Part shown: one piece after another, positions 36,831-45,740 of the stretch
How the letters are laid out: every line of letters begins with the position of its first letter
Numbering within the stretch: the stretch's first letter is position 1
Source: Planctomycetaceae bacterium
Lineage (GTDB): Bacteria > Planctomycetota > Planctomycetia > Planctomycetales > Planctomycetaceae
Direction: 5' to 3'
Assembly: GCA_028284145.1 (NCBI GenBank)
Contig: JANQSH010000053.1
Location: 1-64,000 of the forward strand
Length of the DNA stretch: 64,000 nt
The notes under the pieces: model-generated
The model's input: the letters and a program-made list of their open reading frames with translations, nothing else
Database searches by the model: none
What the model was told of the DNA's origin: nothing
Position numbers and translations under genes: made by a program

Positions 36831-38165
36831 TCAGGACTCGCAATGTTCCACACGGCGAATGATCTGGCTGTCAGCAGTCGGGTCAATCTCCAAAGCGGCT
36901 GGGACCGTCTCCATTTCCGCCACACTCAATTCGCCTTCAATCGGGATGTTTTCCTGCAGGTCTTCATCGGGTCGGCGTGCGGCCGTCAGCGCGTAACCAA
37001 CGCCAATCATCACGGTAATGGCCCCTGATACGACGAACATTGTATTGAACCCAACGTGATCAATAATGGCCCCGAGCGGAGGTGATGACAGAGCGAAGCC
37101 GAGTTCGGTAAACCCCAGCACAATCGTCGTCCCGGTTCCTCGATATTGACGCGGAAAAGCACCTGATCCCAGCGACACAACCACAGGAAACAGCATCGCG
37201 TGTCCAAATCCGCAACAGACCGCTGGCAACACGAACTCCCATTGATTCGTCACGAAAGGCAACAGGAAATGGCCAATTGCGTGACCTCCCAACCCCAACA
37301 GAACCATTGGATGCCGACCGATCGATGTACTCCAGGTCCGGCTGAGCATGCGGAACAAAAACGCCGAGAGCGCATAGCTGGTGAAAAACGTACCGATTTC
37401 CTTCACGCCGAGCGACGTTGCGTAACGGGTCAGGAAAACGCCTGTCACACTGAAACCGACACCCATCATCAATGCCACAAGAACAATCGGCCCAGGCCAA
37501 TATCGAAAGATCAACTTGTAAGCCGCCGGTGTTTCGTGAGGTCTGGTATGCACATCATAGCGTGTAATCCACAACACGATAGCCAGGTACAAAACGCCAA
37601 AGCCGACTGCTGTGCCGAACAACCAGACGAACCGTTCGTGACCATTGGTCGAAAATCGGAAGAGAAAATCGCCCAGTTGGGAACCAAGAATCATTCCCAG
37701 GAACCCGCTGCTGCCGAGAAAACCGATGATTTCAGTCCGACGATGAGTTGGTGCCCGCATTTGAACATGCACGATCGAGCAGGTGAACATTCCGGCTAAG
37801 CCGATGGCAAACAACGTCCGCGCAAGATAGATCTCCCACGAGATGTCCCGGCAGAGAATGAACATGGCATTGCCTGCAACGAACAGTGCCGCGCTCAAGG
37901 CCCACAACATTCTTACTCCATAACGGTCGATCCCCTGCCCCATCACAAATCGAACGACCAGTGCGGCAATAATGCTGATGCCGACAATCGAACCGGTTTT
38001 CTGTTCGTTCCCGCCGAGAGAATCAACCAGTTCCGCAAATCGGAAGGAAAGTGCATTCGCCGAAACGAGGGACAGATTCGCCAGATACGCCAGCCAGAAA
38101 GTGCCGTCATACGCAAAGCCTTCATCGGCATTCAGTCGGCGCGGCGAGTTTGACGGTTCGGACAT
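36831..38165 (-). CDS. MFS transporter
   Basis: 444 residues, about 12 predicted membrane helices. The MFS signature loop between helices 2 and 3 is readable as GQGIDRYGVRMLWAL (about 76-90), and helix 4-5 region has ARTLFAIGLAGMFTCSIVHV. The second half repeats the pattern (SRTWSTSIGRHPMVLLGLG). The substrate cannot be determined. Both ends are hydrophilic, with an acidic C-terminal tail (about 30 residues). On the - strand upstream of rnr with R1 copy h between; R1 copy i lies upstream of this gene. Start ATG at 38165, no strong ribosome-binding site. Confidence 0.85.
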   Translation of the reverse strand: MSEPSNSPRRLNADEGFAYDGTFWLAYLANLSLVSANALSFRFAELVDSLGGNEQKTGSIVGISIIAALVVRFVMGQGIDRYGVRMLWALSAALFVAGNAMFILCRDISWEIYLARTLFAIGLAGMFTCSIVHVQMRAPTHRRTEIIGFLGSSGFLGMILGSQLGDFLFRFSTNGHERFVWLFGTAVGFGVLYLAIVLWITRYDVHTRPHETPAAYKLIFRYWPGPIVLVALMMGVGFSVTGVFLTRYATSLGVKEIGTFFTSYALSAFLFRMLSRTWSTSIGRHPMVLLGLGGHAIGHFLLPFVTNQWEFVLPAVCCGFGHAMLFPVVVSLGSGAFPRQYRGTGTTIVLGFTELGFALSSPPLGAIIDHVGFNTMFVVSGAITVMIGVGYALTAARRPDEDLQENIPIEGELSVAEMETVPAALEIDPTADSQIIRRVEHCES

Positions 38166-38483
38166 GTCATACTTTCAGGGTAGACGAGATTCATCCGTTT
38201 GGAAGAGACCTGTTTCAAATGGAATCGCATGGCAGGATGAAGCGTTTTGGCAGGCGGTACTCCGGCGGGACGATGAATGCCATCGGTTCACTTTTAGAGC
38301 GTATTACGCTCTTTTGTGCGGCGATGACTCCATCCGCGTCGATACCTCGACGCGGTACCGCCGTGCGTAGCACGTCGGCTGGCAGAGATTCCCACGAGCC
38401 AGAGACATCACACCAGAAGGTAAGCAGTTCTATTCTACAAGACGCGGCCCTCCCCGGAAAGTTCACAGTCGTAAAGATAAATC
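38166..38483. other. intergenic region between the MFS and ABC permease genes with R1 copy i
   Basis: 318 bases, mostly the long-form R1 copy at 38296-38430. Nothing else recognisable. Confidence 0.5.
38296..38430 (-). repeat. R1 dispersed repeat, copy i (long form)
   Basis: 135 bp like copy c. Read on + it starts AGAGCGTATTACGCTCTT, contains the perfect stem CCGCGTCGA/TCGACGCGG with loop TACC and hairpin CGTGCgtaGCACG, and ends in CACACCAGAAGG then TAAGCAGTTC. Copies c and i are nearly identical through the extra block, so the long form is a real subfamily. Confidence 0.9.
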
Positions 38484-39314
38484 TCAGCCGCCAAACGCTC
38501 CGTAACGCCTTGCTCCACGCGAAAAGGCAATCCGATTTGCTACCAGTAACACAATCACCCACGCCATTCCAACCGACAATTCATACACCAATTCCGGGTG
38601 ATCAAATCGGTCGAGCATAATTGCTGCCGGGAAATACGCGAGGTATTTGAATGGCAGGAATTGAATAACTGCCGTTATCGTCTCGGGCAACCAGTCCAGC
38701 GGAATCATGTGGCCGGAAAGAAAATAATTGAGCATGCTGAAAATGAAAATCAAGGACGACACTTCGAGATACCAGAAGGCAATCAAACCAATCAGCGATT
38801 CCAGCAAAAATCCAACCAGGAATGCGAGCATCAACGAAATCACCCAGGCGGTAATCGTGAACGCATCCGGCCAACCGGGAAAATAGGAGCGGCAAAGATA
38901 GAACACCAGCACGAATGGCGCTGTCGCCACGAAATAATACACCAACTTGTGAGCCATGCGATGCCAGAACAAATAACTGAGCATATCGATCGGTTGCGTC
39001 AGGTATTTTTTGATTGTTCCCTCACGAACATCCCGCGCGATTCCCGAGGCCAAACCCGGCATGCTGGAAAAGGCACGGGCCAACATCGCCAGCAGATAAT
39101 AGGCGACCATATCGTGATAAGTATACGAGTTGAGTTTCCGTCCGGCGGAATAGGCTTCTGTGTGGACGCCGTAAATCGCCCCCCACAAAAAGATCTGCGT
39201 GACGATGGGCAAAAACCGGACCAGCGTCGCAAACGCAAAGTCGCCCCGGTAGACGAGACGCTCTTCAATGCACGTTCGTAAAATAAACCAGTTGACGCGA
39301 ACTCGGGCCCACAT
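38484..39314 (-). CDS. ABC-2 type transporter permease
   Basis: 276 residues, six predicted membrane helices: about 25-45, 65-80, 115-135, 145-170, 180-205 and 245-265. The arrangement and motifs ([53 protein letters not shown]) fit the ABC-2 permeases that pair with daunorubicin-type ATPases. It is 98 bases downstream of such an ATPase on the same strand. This group of exporters usually has two related permease genes in tandem; only one is here, so either it acts as a homodimer or its partner is elsewhere. Substrate unknown. Confidence 0.85.
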   Translation of the reverse strand: MWARVRVNWFILRTCIEERLVYRGDFAFATLVRFLPIVTQIFLWGAIYGVHTEAYSAGRKLNSYTYHDMVAYYLLAMLARAFSSMPGLASGIARDVREGTIKKYLTQPIDMLSYLFWHRMAHKLVYYFVATAPFVLVFYLCRSYFPGWPDAFTITAWVISLMLAFLVGFLLESLIGLIAFWYLEVSSLIFIFSMLNYFLSGHMIPLDWLPETITAVIQFLPFKYLAYFPAAIMLDRFDHPELVYELSVGMAWVIVLLVANRIAFSRGARRYGAFGG

Positions 39315-39412
39315 GAAGTTACGATTGCCTCATCTCTTGCCGCAAAAAAAGAGAGTTCAAAAATATCCCGACCGGGAAACTTACAGTCATTCAATACCGA
39401 CTTTTTCCGAGA

Positions 39413-40462
39413 TCAGGATTGCGCAGAGAGTGATGCCCGGCCATCTTCAGTCGGCAAACCGGCACCCTCTGTCTCGTTCTCCCTGGACCGATTGTTGGTG
39501 AAGATCTCGGCAATCACCTCTTCCAGCGGTCGCTCATGCACGGACACATCTTCGACATCATAATGCGCCAGGACCTCGGCAAGCGTTCCTGGAATCTGAT
39601 TCCGAACCACTTCAAGTTTCACGCGAGGCGGGTTGGTTTCAAGAACCTGGCCGAATCGGTGGAGATCGCCGGGGATCTGATTGGATGCAAATTGAAACTC
39701 GACGATTTTGTGGTGGCTGAATCGATCGACCACTTCCGCCAAAGGACCGTCATGAATAATGTGGCCTTCGTTAATGATGATCGCCCGCTTGCAGAGTGCC
39801 TCAACATCCTTCATGTAATGGCTCGTCAACAACACGGTAATGGAGTGAGAGGCCTGATACTGCTTCAAAAACTCCTGCACGCGCCGTTGGGAGACGACGT
39901 CCAGCCCAATGGTCGGTTCATCCAGAAAAAGGATGTCTGGACTGTGCAACAAAGCGGCAATCAATTCCATACGCATCCGTTCGCCCAGCGATAACTCCCT
40001 CACCGGCTGTCCGACAAGATCAACCACTTCCAGCAGATTGGTCAGTTCATCCAGCCGCTCCCGAAATGGTCCTTCTTCAATGTGATAAATTTCTTTATGC
40101 AGCCGGAATGACTCCTGCGCGGGAAGATCCCACCAGAGCTGGTTCTTCTGCCCCATGACCAGTGAAAACCGGCGTCGGTAGATATTCTCCCGTTTCCACG
40201 GAACATGCCCGAAGACCCGGGCCTCACCAGCGGTGGGGAAAATCAGCCCGGAAAGCAGCTTCAAAGTTGTTGTTTTGCCAGCTCCGTTAGGACCGAGAAA
40301 AGCCACCATTTCCCCGGTCTCAATCGAAAACCCGATGTTCTCAACCGCATGGACCTGTTTGTACTCACGCCGGAACAGACCACCGATCGACGCAAGCAAC
40401 CCTTCACGTTTCTGATAAACGCGATATGTTTTGGCTAATCCCTGAACTTCGATGGCTGGCAT
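39413..40462 (-). CDS. ABC transporter ATP-binding protein
   Basis: 349 residues. The start ATG at 40462 gives [21 protein letters not shown] longer frame reaching 40573 would run through R1 copy j and is rejected. The ATPase has Walker [15 protein letters not shown] (about 58-71), Q-loop MGQKNQLWW, signature [12 protein letters not shown] (about 153-164), Walker [13 protein letters not shown] (about 175-186) and switch His in [10 protein letters not shown]. About 100 C-terminal residues extend past the core. It pairs with the permease downstream to form an exporter. Odd feature: the start codon directly touches R1 copy j, so no native Shine-Dalgarno is present; R1 may have replaced the leader. 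Confidence 0.9.
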   Translation of the reverse strand: MPAIEVQGLAKTYRVYQKREGLLASIGGLFRREYKQVHAVENIGFSIETGEMVAFLGPNGAGKTTTLKLLSGLIFPTAGEARVFGHVPWKRENIYRRRFSLVMGQKNQLWWDLPAQESFRLHKEIYHIEEGPFRERLDELTNLLEVVDLVGQPVRELSLGERMRMELIAALLHSPDILFLDEPTIGLDVVSQRRVQEFLKQYQASHSITVLLTSHYMKDVEALCKRAIIINEGHIIHDGPLAEVVDRFSHHKIVEFQFASNQIPGDLHRFGQVLETNPPRVKLEVVRNQIPGTLAEVLAHYDVEDVSVHERPLEEVIAEIFTNNRSRENETEGAGLPTEDGRASLSAQS

Positions 40463-40463
40463 G

Positions 40464-40530
40464 GAGCAGTTGACTTTTTCGTGAAACGTTCGGTCTTTGG
40501 GGGAGTCCGTCAATGCAGGCCAAACGTTGT
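40464..40530 (+). repeat. R1 dispersed repeat, copy j (degenerate, right end lost)
   Basis: GAGCAGTTGACTTTTTCGTG, then GAAACGTTCGGTCTTTGGGG and AATGCAGGCCAAACG match R1 with several changes; the terminal palindrome is missing. It abuts the start codon of the ABC ATPase gene on the opposite strand. Confidence 0.7.
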
Positions 40531-40679
40531 TTGAAACAGGAAATCGGAGTGGACCTGTGACCTTTTCATGCAATCATCATATGTACCTGATATGGCCGGG
40601 TCGAGCATCGCTTGTCAGGATTTTTCCTCTTTCACCACCAACCATTGGACATTTGCCAGATTTCGAGTGAAGGAACAAC

Positions 40680-40714
40680 AAAAAAACCCGGCCACCCATG
40701 GGGAATGACCGAGT
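40680..40714 (-). terminator. intrinsic terminator of the Prc/Tsp protease gene
   Basis: On the - strand ACTCGGTCA and TGGCCGGGT pair over nine positions (three G-T pairs), enclosing TTCCCCATGGG, and are followed directly by seven T. It lies about 30 bases after the stop codon of the protease gene. This is the best rho-independent terminator seen in the window. Confidence 0.75.
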
Positions 40715-40745
40715 CAGAATTTTTTCCGAACGAGTCGGGGTCGAC

Positions 40746-42797
40746 TCAGCGACCGGCGGTTTTCGCATGCCGCAAGGCGTCCAGATAATCCAGTGTGATC
40801 CTCAGAACCTCATCGTTGTAATGGCCTTCCGGGAAAATCGGGCCGTCATCATCTTTATCATCCTTTTTATCGTCATCGTCTTTGTTTTTTTCGTCCTGCT
40901 CGCGTTCCTGTCGGAGTTTTTCTTCATTCAGAGTGATCAACTTGCGATTCTTCTTTTCGTTGTACTTCCGAATGTCGGCGAGGTCTTCCTTAAAACCATC
41001 ATCCTGAACGACACGGGCCTGGCTCTTTTTCTGCAAAGCCGAAATGATATCGGGCGATGTCATGCCAACGGCATTGTACCGAGCCGGTTTGATACGATCG
41101 AAAGCCAATGCATTATCGAGATGCTTTTCCCCCAATTCCATGTGTTCAAACAAAGAAGGCAGTACGACGTCAGAGAAGACACCTTCGTTTTGTGTACTCG
41201 CTCCATTCACACGGTAGAACTGATTGATCGTCAGCTTCAATGCGCCACGATTGTCCGGTCGGAGGAACTGAAACAACTGCCGATTAACGGGCATCACGTT
41301 CTGCACAGTCCCTTTGCCATGCGTTGACACATCGCCCACAATAATGCCCCGCTGATAGTCCTTGATTGCTCCGGCAAAAATCTCGGAAGCCGATGCAGAC
41401 AGACGGTTGCAAATGACGACGACTGGTTCCTTAAACACGGCCCCGGCATCTTCATCGTTGTGCATCTCCACCTGACCATCCTGATCCTTCACCTGAACGA
41501 CCGGACCACGATCGAGAAACATGCCGGTAACTTCGGTTGCTTCCACCAGCGCGCCACCACCATTGAGTCGCAAGTCGACGACAATGGCATCGACGCCTCC
41601 CTGTTGTTGAAATTGATTATAAACCTTTTGCAGATCACGTGCGGTGCTCTTGAAATCAGGAAGATTCAACCGGGCACCGTTGAAATCCCGGTAGAAAGAA
41701 GGGATGTTGATCACACCGATTCGTGCAGCGCGTCCACCTTCCAGACGCTTGTTCGTCTCGATGATTTCGCCTTTGACTTCCGACGATTTCAATTCAATCG
41801 TCTGGCGCGTCAGCTCGTACACCTGAATGTCGCCGGTTTTCTCTTTCTTAACCTGTAACCGAACTTTGGTTCCCTTCTTGCCGCGAATCAGCCGAACCAC
41901 GCGCGTCAGTTTCATTTCGACAAGATCGACGAAGTTCTCTTCGCCATCCTGTGCCACACCAATAATCTTGTCACCGACGGTCAGGCGGCCATCCTTGTCT
42001 GCCGCACCACCGGGAACGACTCTCGCTACTACCGTATGACCATCTTCTGATCGCAAAGCCGCGCCAATCCCTTCCAGCTTCAATGCCATACTGATGCGGA
42101 AATCTTCCAGTGTCTCTGGTGACATATAGCTCGAATGAGGATCGAAGCAATGCGTGACGGCACTGAGATACAGTTCGAGAATTTCACTCTTTTCGGTCTG
42201 CTTCGCATTTTCATGAATGTTTCGATAACGGCGATGCAAACGGTCGCGGGCATCCTTGAGCGAATTGTCATCCAATTTCAAATCGAGCAGTTCGTACTTC
42301 ACCCGTTTTCGCCAACGGTCGTTGACCTCATCAGCGGTTTTCGCCCAGGGCAAATCTTCGCCATCCAGAACCAGCGACTCATCTTTCGTATAATCGAATT
42401 CGGAATCAATCAATTTGTGAACCAGGGTCATTCGTTGTTCGAGTCGTTTGAAATACAAATCGAACGTTGTAAACCCAAATGTCACTTCGCCACGTCGAAG
42501 CTGATCGTCCAATTCCGTTTTCTGACGCTCCAGTTCTCGGATATCGCCTTCAAAAAAGTACAACTTCTGTGGATCAAGCTGCTCGACGTAACGGTTCAGC
42601 AATCGCTGGGAGATGTCATCATCAATGCGTTTCTGGCTGATATGGTATTTCTGAACCATCTCACAAACCAGTTTGGCGGTCGTTTCATCACCCGATCGGG
42701 GCTCCGAAAACTGCTGAGCGAACATTGTCGTCGCGATGAACAGGACCATCAAAACGGCCAGACTGGTCACAGCTTTTGAAGGCATATTCTTCTTCAT
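40746..42797 (-). CDS. prc: C-terminal processing protease (Prc/Tsp, peptidase S41)
   Basis: 683 residues with a signal peptide (TSLAVLMVLFIATTMFAQQF). A large N-terminal helical domain (about 35-240, including LDPQKLYFFEGDI and THCFDPHSSYMSPE) is typical of the Tsp subfamily rather than short CtpA. A PDZ domain follows (about 250-340: GIGAALRSEDGHTVV, GGAADKDGRL). The S41 core carries the catalytic Ser in NRLSASASEIFAGAIKDY and the Lys in STHGKGTVQNV. The C-terminus has a long charged region (about 625-660, DDDDKKDDKDDD). It should cleave tagged or misfolded periplasmic proteins from the C-terminus. A strong terminator follows, so it is probably monocistronic. Confidence 0.94.
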   Translation of the reverse strand: MKKNMPSKAVTSLAVLMVLFIATTMFAQQFSEPRSGDETTAKLVCEMVQKYHISQKRIDDDISQRLLNRYVEQLDPQKLYFFEGDIRELERQKTELDDQLRRGEVTFGFTTFDLYFKRLEQRMTLVHKLIDSEFDYTKDESLVLDGEDLPWAKTADEVNDRWRKRVKYELLDLKLDDNSLKDARDRLHRRYRNIHENAKQTEKSEILELYLSAVTHCFDPHSSYMSPETLEDFRISMALKLEGIGAALRSEDGHTVVARVVPGGAADKDGRLTVGDKIIGVAQDGEENFVDLVEMKLTRVVRLIRGKKGTKVRLQVKKEKTGDIQVYELTRQTIELKSSEVKGEIIETNKRLEGGRAARIGVINIPSFYRDFNGARLNLPDFKSTARDLQKVYNQFQQQGGVDAIVVDLRLNGGGALVEATEVTGMFLDRGPVVQVKDQDGQVEMHNDEDAGAVFKEPVVVICNRLSASASEIFAGAIKDYQRGIIVGDVSTHGKGTVQNVMPVNRQLFQFLRPDNRGALKLTINQFYRVNGASTQNEGVFSDVVLPSLFEHMELGEKHLDNALAFDRIKPARYNAVGMTSPDIISALQKKSQARVVQDDGFKEDLADIRKYNEKKNRKLITLNEEKLRQEREQDEKNKDDDDKKDDKDDDGPIFPEGHYNDEVLRITLDYLDALRHAKTAGR

Positions 42798-43396
42798 TGA
42801 GGTCTTCCAGAATTGGCGGACGTGGAGACGGCTACGCGGGAACCTTCAGCTCCAACCGCTCAGTTCGCCCGGCTGTGGTGGGGAGTTGTTAAAGCGTTTG
42901 CCGCAGGATTTGATTCGATCGAAAAAAGACGCACGAATTCAGAATACCAAACGGCTCTACCAGATTATTGTCGCAAAATCGCCCACACAATCATATCATT
43001 GATGACCGATGTGTAAGCGGTTGATCAAGGATATTATCGCATTGGCCTGACGCTGACAACCCCCATCTTGCCACAGGTTTTACCGTATTCTCTTATCCTG
43101 TCACGACTTCAGAAAATGTTTCCAATTCGTAACAAACGATTTGCCAAAAGGGGGGAGTGGCAATGTCCAAATACGATTTATGTGCGATTCCGCGCAACAT
43201 TAACAGGTTTGCCCAGGAACCAGATGCCCAATGCGAACTGACTGACACAGCCCTCGTATTTCGATCGGATTGCCCCGATGTCTTCGGTGAAGTGGCAATT
43301 CTCCGAATCCTCGCCATGACACCGCTCACCCGGAACATTAAGTTAAAGAGAACGAAGAGACTGTCATTTTGCTGAGAAGCCTCCGAAAGAAACAGG
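42798..43396. other. 599-base region between prc and the HspQ-like gene
   Basis: Only one possible small gene (43163-43375) is seen. The remainder contains no repeat, RNA gene or clear promoter that I can support. Confidence 0.4.
43163..43375 (+). CDS. possible small protein of unknown function
   Basis: 70 codons starting ATG at 43163 just after GGGGGGAG, an unusually strong ribosome-binding sequence. The translation begins MSKYDLCAIPRNINRFAQEP. The first 55 codons have a codon choice like the neighbours, but the C-terminal 15 residues (IKLKRTKRLSFC) look random. I recognise no family. It could equally be a decayed gene or a leader region. Confidence 0.3.
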   Translation: MSKYDLCAIPRNINRFAQEPDAQCELTDTALVFRSDCPDVFGEVAILRILAMTPLTRNIKLKRTKRLSFC

Positions 43397-43762
43397 ATGA
43401 TTCAGGTCAACTTGTCATATCGTGGTGACGATTTTCCCGAACAGCAACAGCGATTTCACCCAGGTCAATTGGTGAAGCATCGCCGATACGGATATCGCGG
43501 TGTCATTGTTGCTGCTGACGGGCATTGCAAGGCAGATCCCAACTGGTATATGTCCAACAAAACACAACCGACGCGCCGACAATGCTGGTATCATGTCCTG
43601 GTCCACAATTCGACGACCATCACCTATGCGGCTGAGGAGAATCTGACCGAGGACAGTTCGGAATCACCCGTTATGCATCCCCTGGTGCCGGTATTCTTCA
43701 ATCATGTTGCCGATGGTCAGTATGTTCGCAACGGCAAGCCCTGGCCGGAAACACATCTATAA
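43397..43762 (+). CDS. HspQ/YccV-like (hemimethylated DNA-binding domain) protein
   Basis: 121 residues. The domain (about 17-85) has FHPGQLVKHRRYGYRGVIVA, then DPNWY and CWYHVLVHNSTTITYAAEEN, the pattern of the HspQ/YccV family. In Escherichia coli HspQ binds hemimethylated DNA and modulates Lon-dependent proteolysis; in eukaryotes the same fold occurs in F-box proteins. The C-terminal part (HPLVPVFFNHVADGQYV) is also conserved in related proteins. It is small and cytosolic. It lies 60 bases before the pair of dynamin-like GTPases on the same strand and may be in one operon with them. Confidence 0.8.
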   Translation: MIQVNLSYRGDDFPEQQQRFHPGQLVKHRRYGYRGVIVAADGHCKADPNWYMSNKTQPTRRQCWYHVLVHNSTTITYAAEENLTEDSSESPVMHPLVPVFFNHVADGQYVRNGKPWPETHL

Positions 43763-43821
43763 GAGACGCCTGATTCAGAAGAGTGACATTCGCCCATCCA
43801 CATCTGCACCTTCAAACCGCC

Positions 43822-45717
43822 ATGACAACCACCTTTCAGCAATGCGGAACAACAGTCGAGGCGATCTCCGCCGGCACAAATGCGTTGCAGGATGCGTGCG
43901 AGCTCTTGCAGATTGCGCCGCTGAAGGGCCGGGAATGGTATGAGTTACTGCATCAGAAGTTGATCCCGCAGTTGCGGGATGACAGTTTTCTTGTCGTTGC
44001 GGTTGTTGGTGGTACGAACATCGGCAAATCGGTCATTTTTAATCACATTGCCGGATTTCGTGCGAGTCCGACCACGCCGTTGGCTTCCGGCACAAAGCAT
44101 CCGGTCTGCCTCGTTCCTGAAGGCTTCGCCCAGACACATAACCTGCAAAGGTTCTTTGAAGAATTCGCGCTGAGCAAATGGACTTCTGAAGAAGCTCCCC
44201 CCGGTGCCCTGGAAGAATCAGACACACATCAACTCTTCTGGCGCACGAGCGAACATCTGCCGGAAAACCTGTTGTTGCTCGACACGCCGGACATCGATAG
44301 CGATGCGGAAGTCAATTGGGTTCGGGCGGACGCCATTCGCCGCGCCGCTGATGTGCTGGTCGCTGTATTGACTCAGCAGAAATACAACGATGCCGCCGTC
44401 AAGAAATTCTTTCGCCAGGCGGCCAATGAAGACAAAGCGATCATCGTGGTCTTTAATCAATGCCAGTTGCCGGAAGACCACGAATACTGGCCCATCTGGT
44501 TGCAGACGTTTTGCTCCGAGACAGGTATCTTGCCCGAGTGGGTCTACCTTTCGCCGAATAATCGTCAGGCAGCCGAAGCGATCGCCCTTCCCTTTTTTGA
44601 CGCAAATGAGAATTCGTCAGAAAACAGGATGCGACACCTCAACACCGATCTTTCACGTCTGCGGTTTGAGGAGATCAAACTGCGCACATTGCGAGGATCG
44701 ATCGCGCAACTTTTGAATGGACAATCTGGCATTCCGGCTTATCTGGACGAGATTCGGAATAAGAGCGGAGAATTGCAATCGGCTGCAGGACAACTGGCCG
44801 GGGAAAGTGTCATTCGCGTAAAGAATTGGCCCGCAATTCCCAACTCTTTGCTGGTGGATGAGATCCGCAACTGGTGGCACGCCCATCAGGAAGGTTGGTC
44901 GAAGCAGATCAACCGAGTTTACGATGTTGTCGGACAGGGAATGATGTGGCCGTTTCGCGCCATTCATCGTGCCGTGAAGAGGGAAAACGATCCTCCCATT
45001 GAAACCTACCGCAAACAGGAATGGTCGGCCATCCTCGAAACTGTTGAAGAGGTTTACGAAAAACTGCAATGGATGGGTGAAGCGGGTAACGACATGCTTC
45101 AACCGAAGTTTGCGGAATTGCTCAAGGGGACTTCGGTCGCAGAGGTGTTGGAGCAATTGAAGGCGGAACACCAACAGGTCGATCTGGATGGCCAGTTAAC
45201 CCATGTTGTGAACGAGGAAATGTCCTCGTTTCAGCAGAACAGCCCGGAGATTTACAAGTTTTATCGTCAATTGAACAATCTCTCGGCCGCTGTTCGACCT
45301 GTGACGAGTGTTGTGCTGTTCACACTGGGATGGGGACCAGCCGGAGAAGCGGTCGCTCCATTCGTCGCCAGCGCTGCTGCCAATGCCATCACGCCAATTG
45401 TCGCAGATTTCGCCGGAGGAACGGCAGCGGCTGTGGTTGGAGAGTCCGCTGTCGCAGGTGTGGCAGGTCAAGGCGCGGGATTTCTCCAGGCCAGGTTCCA
45501 ACGCCTTCAAACCGCAGTCAGCACGCGAAGGGTTAACTGGCTTGTCGAACGACTGAACGACAAGCTGCTCGGTTCCCTGCCCGGAGATATCCAGACGGCC
45601 GTTGCGATTCCCACCAGCTCCGAGTTCCAACGCGTCGAGGAATTGATGGCGGAACTAAAGCGTCAATTGACCGATCATTCTTTTTCAAAACCGCCCCATA
45701 ACACCGATTCAGAATAA
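43822..45717 (+). CDS. dynamin-like / P-loop GTPase, first of an adjacent pair
   Basis: 631 residues from ATG 43822; an in-frame GTG at 43783 is also possible, and neither has a good Shine-Dalgarno. G1 (P-loop) is GGTNIGKS (63-70), G3 is LLLDTPDID (151-159), and the G4 position reads VVFNQCQL (about 210-217), a departure from NKxD. A long helical region follows (about 290-500). A Gly/Ala-rich hydrophobic region (about 500-570: TSVVLFTLGWGPAGEAVAPF) could insert into a membrane. Residues about 184-190 (LTQQKYN) are shared with the next gene's product (TTQQKYR), so the two are paralogues. Bacterial dynamin-like proteins often occur as such tandem pairs and remodel membranes; that role is inference. 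Confidence 0.78.
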   Translation: MTTTFQQCGTTVEAISAGTNALQDACELLQIAPLKGREWYELLHQKLIPQLRDDSFLVVAVVGGTNIGKSVIFNHIAGFRASPTTPLASGTKHPVCLVPEGFAQTHNLQRFFEEFALSKWTSEEAPPGALEESDTHQLFWRTSEHLPENLLLLDTPDIDSDAEVNWVRADAIRRAADVLVAVLTQQKYNDAAVKKFFRQAANEDKAIIVVFNQCQLPEDHEYWPIWLQTFCSETGILPEWVYLSPNNRQAAEAIALPFFDANENSSENRMRHLNTDLSRLRFEEIKLRTLRGSIAQLLNGQSGIPAYLDEIRNKSGELQSAAGQLAGESVIRVKNWPAIPNSLLVDEIRNWWHAHQEGWSKQINRVYDVVGQGMMWPFRAIHRAVKRENDPPIETYRKQEWSAILETVEEVYEKLQWMGEAGNDMLQPKFAELLKGTSVAEVLEQLKAEHQQVDLDGQLTHVVNEEMSSFQQNSPEIYKFYRQLNNLSAAVRPVTSVVLFTLGWGPAGEAVAPFVASAAANAITPIVADFAGGTAAAVVGESAVAGVAGQGAGFLQARFQRLQTAVSTRRVNWLVERLNDKLLGSLPGDIQTAVAIPTSSEFQRVEELMAELKRQLTDHSFSKPPHNTDSE

Positions 45718-45734
45718 CGCCGATTCAGAATAAC
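45704..45734 (+). repeat. 15-base tandem direct repeat at the GTPase gene junction
   Basis: CCGATTCAGAATAAC occurs twice with a period of 16 bases. The first copy contains the stop codon of the upstream GTPase gene; the second lies just before the start of the downstream one. Probably a simple local duplication. Confidence 0.8.
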
Positions 45735-45740
45735 ACTGCC

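Noticed and set aside
36542-36925. N-terminal extension of rnr by up to 128 codons
   Set aside because: It runs through R1 copy h and into the end of the MFS gene, and has no RNase R similarity.
40463-40573. N-terminal extension of the ABC ATPase by 37 codons
   Set aside because: The extension is translated R1 repeat sequence; the ABC domain starts right after ATG 40462.
43313-43338. Similarity between this stretch and about 52964-52990 (CACC-CTCACCC-AACA) as a repeat
   Set aside because: The match covers only about 20 bases with several differences and no wider context; probably chance.
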